Source: an uncultured Oscillibacter sp. (lineage in GTDB: Bacteria > Bacillota > Clostridia > Oscillospirales > Oscillospiraceae). Taken from it: a DNA stretch of 30,068 nucleotides. The position numbers and the translations under genes are program-made. Under the pieces are notes generated by a model. That model made no database searches. It was not told the origin of the DNA and worked only from the letters and a program-made list of their open reading frames with translations. The DNA lies in assembly GCA_910584995.1 (NCBI GenBank), contig CAJUDW010000029.1, forward strand, positions 1 to 30,068, written 5' to 3'. Positions 29,020 to 30,068 of the stretch are shown piece by piece. Each line of letters starts with the position of its first letter. Within the stretch, counting starts at the first letter, position 1.

Positions 29020-29441
29020 TGTTTGTCTATGAGAAAAAATTGCAATACCCGGTAAAGATCAAGAACTGCAACCCCAAGCTGGCGGCGGTTATCATCAGCC
29101 AGTACGGCGGGCCGGACGGTGAACTGGGCGCCTCCCTGCGGTATCTCAGCCAACGCTACTCCATGCCCTATGCGGAACTGAAAGGGCTGCTGACGGACAT
29201 CGGAACCGAGGAACTGGGGCATTTGGAAATGGTGGGCACTATTGTCCACCAGCTGACCCGGGATCTCTCCGAGGAGCAGATCCGCACTGCTGGGTTTGAT
29301 ACCTACTTTGTCGATCATACCACTGGTGTCTATCCCCAGTTTGCCTCCGGCTATCCCTGGTCCGCCTCCACTATGCAGGTCACCGGCGACGTGATTGGGG
29401 ATCTGACGGAGGATCTGGCGGCGGATGGGGCGTTGGTGTAA
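29019..29441 (+). pseudogene. cotJC: CotJC manganese-catalase-like protein, 3' truncated
   Basis: The first 135 residues match CotJC closely: YEKKLQYPVKI, QYGGPDGELGASLRYLSQRY (E35), GTEELGHLEM (E65, H68), FASGYPWSASTMQ. The family is about 189 residues. After GDLTEDLAADGALV the frame stops, where DLAAEQKAR would be expected. The second half of the di-manganese site (one Glu and one His) is missing, so catalase activity is unlikely. The break coincides with the repeat at 29434-29448 and the entry to tnpV DNA. The ATG overlaps the cotJAB stop and has GGAGGG upstream. Confidence 0.82.
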
Positions 29442-29523
29442 GGGCAACAAGGCCGGAAAGCCTTGAAAACACTGGATTGTTGGTAGGATAAGCCTTTTCC
29501 GGCGGCGATGGTGTAAGGACAAC
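29434..29523. repeat. 15-bp direct repeat at the cotJC break
   Basis: TGGTGTAAGGGCAAC (29434-29448) and TGGTGTAAGGACAAC (29509-29523) differ by one base, 75 bases apart. The first contains the cotJC stop. They may be element ends or a duplicated junction. Confidence 0.6.
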
Positions 29524-29585
29524 CTATTAAAATTTTCGATGGGACAAGCTGTTTCAAATCCAATTTTTAGGAGAAGTGATTTGCA

Positions 29586-29942
29586 ATGAAAATAGCATTG
29601 GACTATGTGAAAGTGGGAGATTACTACCTCCCCGACCTGACAGTGGAACCGTACCCCGACCGTGACCTGGGCAAGTATGGCCTGTTACGGTTGCGGTATC
29701 TGAAAGAGCATCGTCCCATCGTTTGGGCCGAGTTGGTGATGGAGGGCAAGCTGTACGCCCATCTGTTGGAAGTGGAGGATGCCGCCCAAGACCTGTTGGA
29801 CAGGATGATGCCGGGAATGGCAAAGGGGGCCGGGGCCACCGAGGACTTGAAAGCCCGTGACCCCATGCGCTGGGTGGGGCTGATGAATTGCTGTAAGGCC
29901 CAGGTGGAGGAAATCATTTTTGCGGAATTGGTTTATAGCTAA
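29586..29942 (+). CDS. tnpV: TnpV transposon-encoded protein
   Basis: A 118-residue TnpV-family protein: VGDYYLPDLTVEP near the start, GKYGLLRLRYLKEHRPIVWAEL, the central KLYAHLLEVEDAAQDLLDRM, and the end WVGLMNCCKAQVEEIIFAELVY. The family is carried by clostridial mobile elements; its molecular role is not established. AGGAG lies 12 bases before the ATG. Confidence 0.88.
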   Translation: MKIALDYVKVGDYYLPDLTVEPYPDRDLGKYGLLRLRYLKEHRPIVWAELVMEGKLYAHLLEVEDAAQDLLDRMMPGMAKGAGATEDLKARDPMRWVGLMNCCKAQVEEIIFAELVYS

Positions 29943-29953
29943 ATCAAATAGAG

Positions 29954-29989
29954 AGCAACGGAGAACGTATGTAAGCGTTCTCCGTTGCT
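29954..29989. terminator. bidirectional terminator after tnpV
   Basis: A perfect 14-bp stem AGCAACGGAGAACG (29954-29967) with 29976-29989, eight-base loop, then TTAT. It directly abuts the stop of the opposing gene. Confidence 0.8.
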
Positions 29990-30068
29990 TTATGGTTCTC
30001 CGTCAGGAAAGATTAAAACTGTCTGATACCCATTTTGCGGTGTACTTTCAATTTCCACTGTGCCATGA
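29990..30068 (-). CDS. partial CDS, probable histidine kinase C-terminus
   Basis: Entering from the right edge, the minus strand reads HGTVEIESTPQNGY, then QTVLIFPDGEP and a TAA at 29992-29990. This is the end of a GHKL-type ATPase domain (GHGTv-i-S-p-nG-t-v-i-fP) as in sensor histidine kinases. Only 25 residues are in the window. It converges on tnpV and shares its terminator, so it probably belongs to the mobile element's two-component system. Confidence 0.6.
   Translation of the reverse strand, partial: HGTVEIESTPQNGYQTVLIFPDGEP

Larger units (their letters stand above)
29430..30068 (+). mobile_element. left end of a tnpV-bearing mobile element (runs off the window)
   Basis: Conserved cotJC sequence ends abruptly near 29430. 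From there are a repeat pair, tnpV and the tail of a probable histidine kinase on the other strand, typical accessory content of clostridial transposons or integrative elements. The exact boundary and right end are not visible; no integrase of the element is in the window. Confidence 0.55.

Noticed and set aside
1..30068. CRISPR arrays, rRNA, tRNA or defence islands
   Set aside because: No regular short repeats with spacers, no rRNA or tRNA signatures, and no recognisable defence genes were seen on either strand.

Overview
The window looks like chromosomal DNA from a GC-rich, spore-forming Clostridia bacterium. The best guess is the Oscillospiraceae (the Flavonifractor / Oscillibacter / Lawsonibacter type). 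Reasons: a full set of endospore genes (spoIIGA-sigE, spoIIM, a sigH-like sigma factor, cwlD, cotJ), strong AGGAGG ribosome sites, frequent TTG/GTG starts, type III pantothenate kinase, a PPi-type phosphofructokinase, a TrmK/Nif3 pair and DUF951. Genus and species cannot be fixed by reading alone.

Layout. 1-3200: a possible small peptide, two terminators, rarA, a convergent S1-domain gene, DUF951 and a 31-residue membrane peptide. 3195-5240: spoIIGA-sigE, then rpmB. 5241-5933: almost 700 bases without a convincing gene but full of hairpins, then a zinc-binding (CZB) chemoreceptor on the minus strand. 7670-8917: a promoter, a structured RNA candidate, yajC, and a membrane protein whose ribosome site lies inside the yajC terminator. 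9067-10949: spoIIM and xerD. 11062-15185: ruvC-ruvA-DUF6054-ruvB-glmM. 15213-16257: a sigH-like gene that appears leaderless, and a two-module zinc-ribbon protein. 16324-18993: DUF1858, then trmK-nif3-yebC. 19155-20621, minus strand: RNase P RNA with a greatly enlarged arm, preceded by an Ogt-CPCC fusion gene. 20805-24206: coaX, then divergent pfp and fba sharing one promoter region. 24260-28446: an amidase-domain protein, then the minus-strand block cwlD-radA and a tyrosine recombinase, with a small Cys-rich ORF convergent to radA. 28564-30068: a fused cotJA-cotJB, a cotJC cut short, and the start of a mobile element with tnpV and the tail of a probable histidine kinase.

How the genes work together. 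Sporulation control (sigH-like, then spoIIGA processing pro-SigE, then products typical of the SigE regulon such as spoIIM, cwlD and cotJ) is interleaved with DNA recombination and repair (rarA, ruvCAB, xerD, radA, ogt), translation and RNA processing (rpmB, trmK, yebC, rnpB), and central glycolysis (pfp, fba).

No defence system, CRISPR array, rRNA or tRNA was seen. The most notable items are the RNase P arm insertion, the leaderless sigH-like gene, the Ogt-CPCC fusion, the cotJAB fusion with cotJC truncated at a mobile element, the 176-base spoIIGA/sigE overlap, and the hairpin-rich region 5249-5620.
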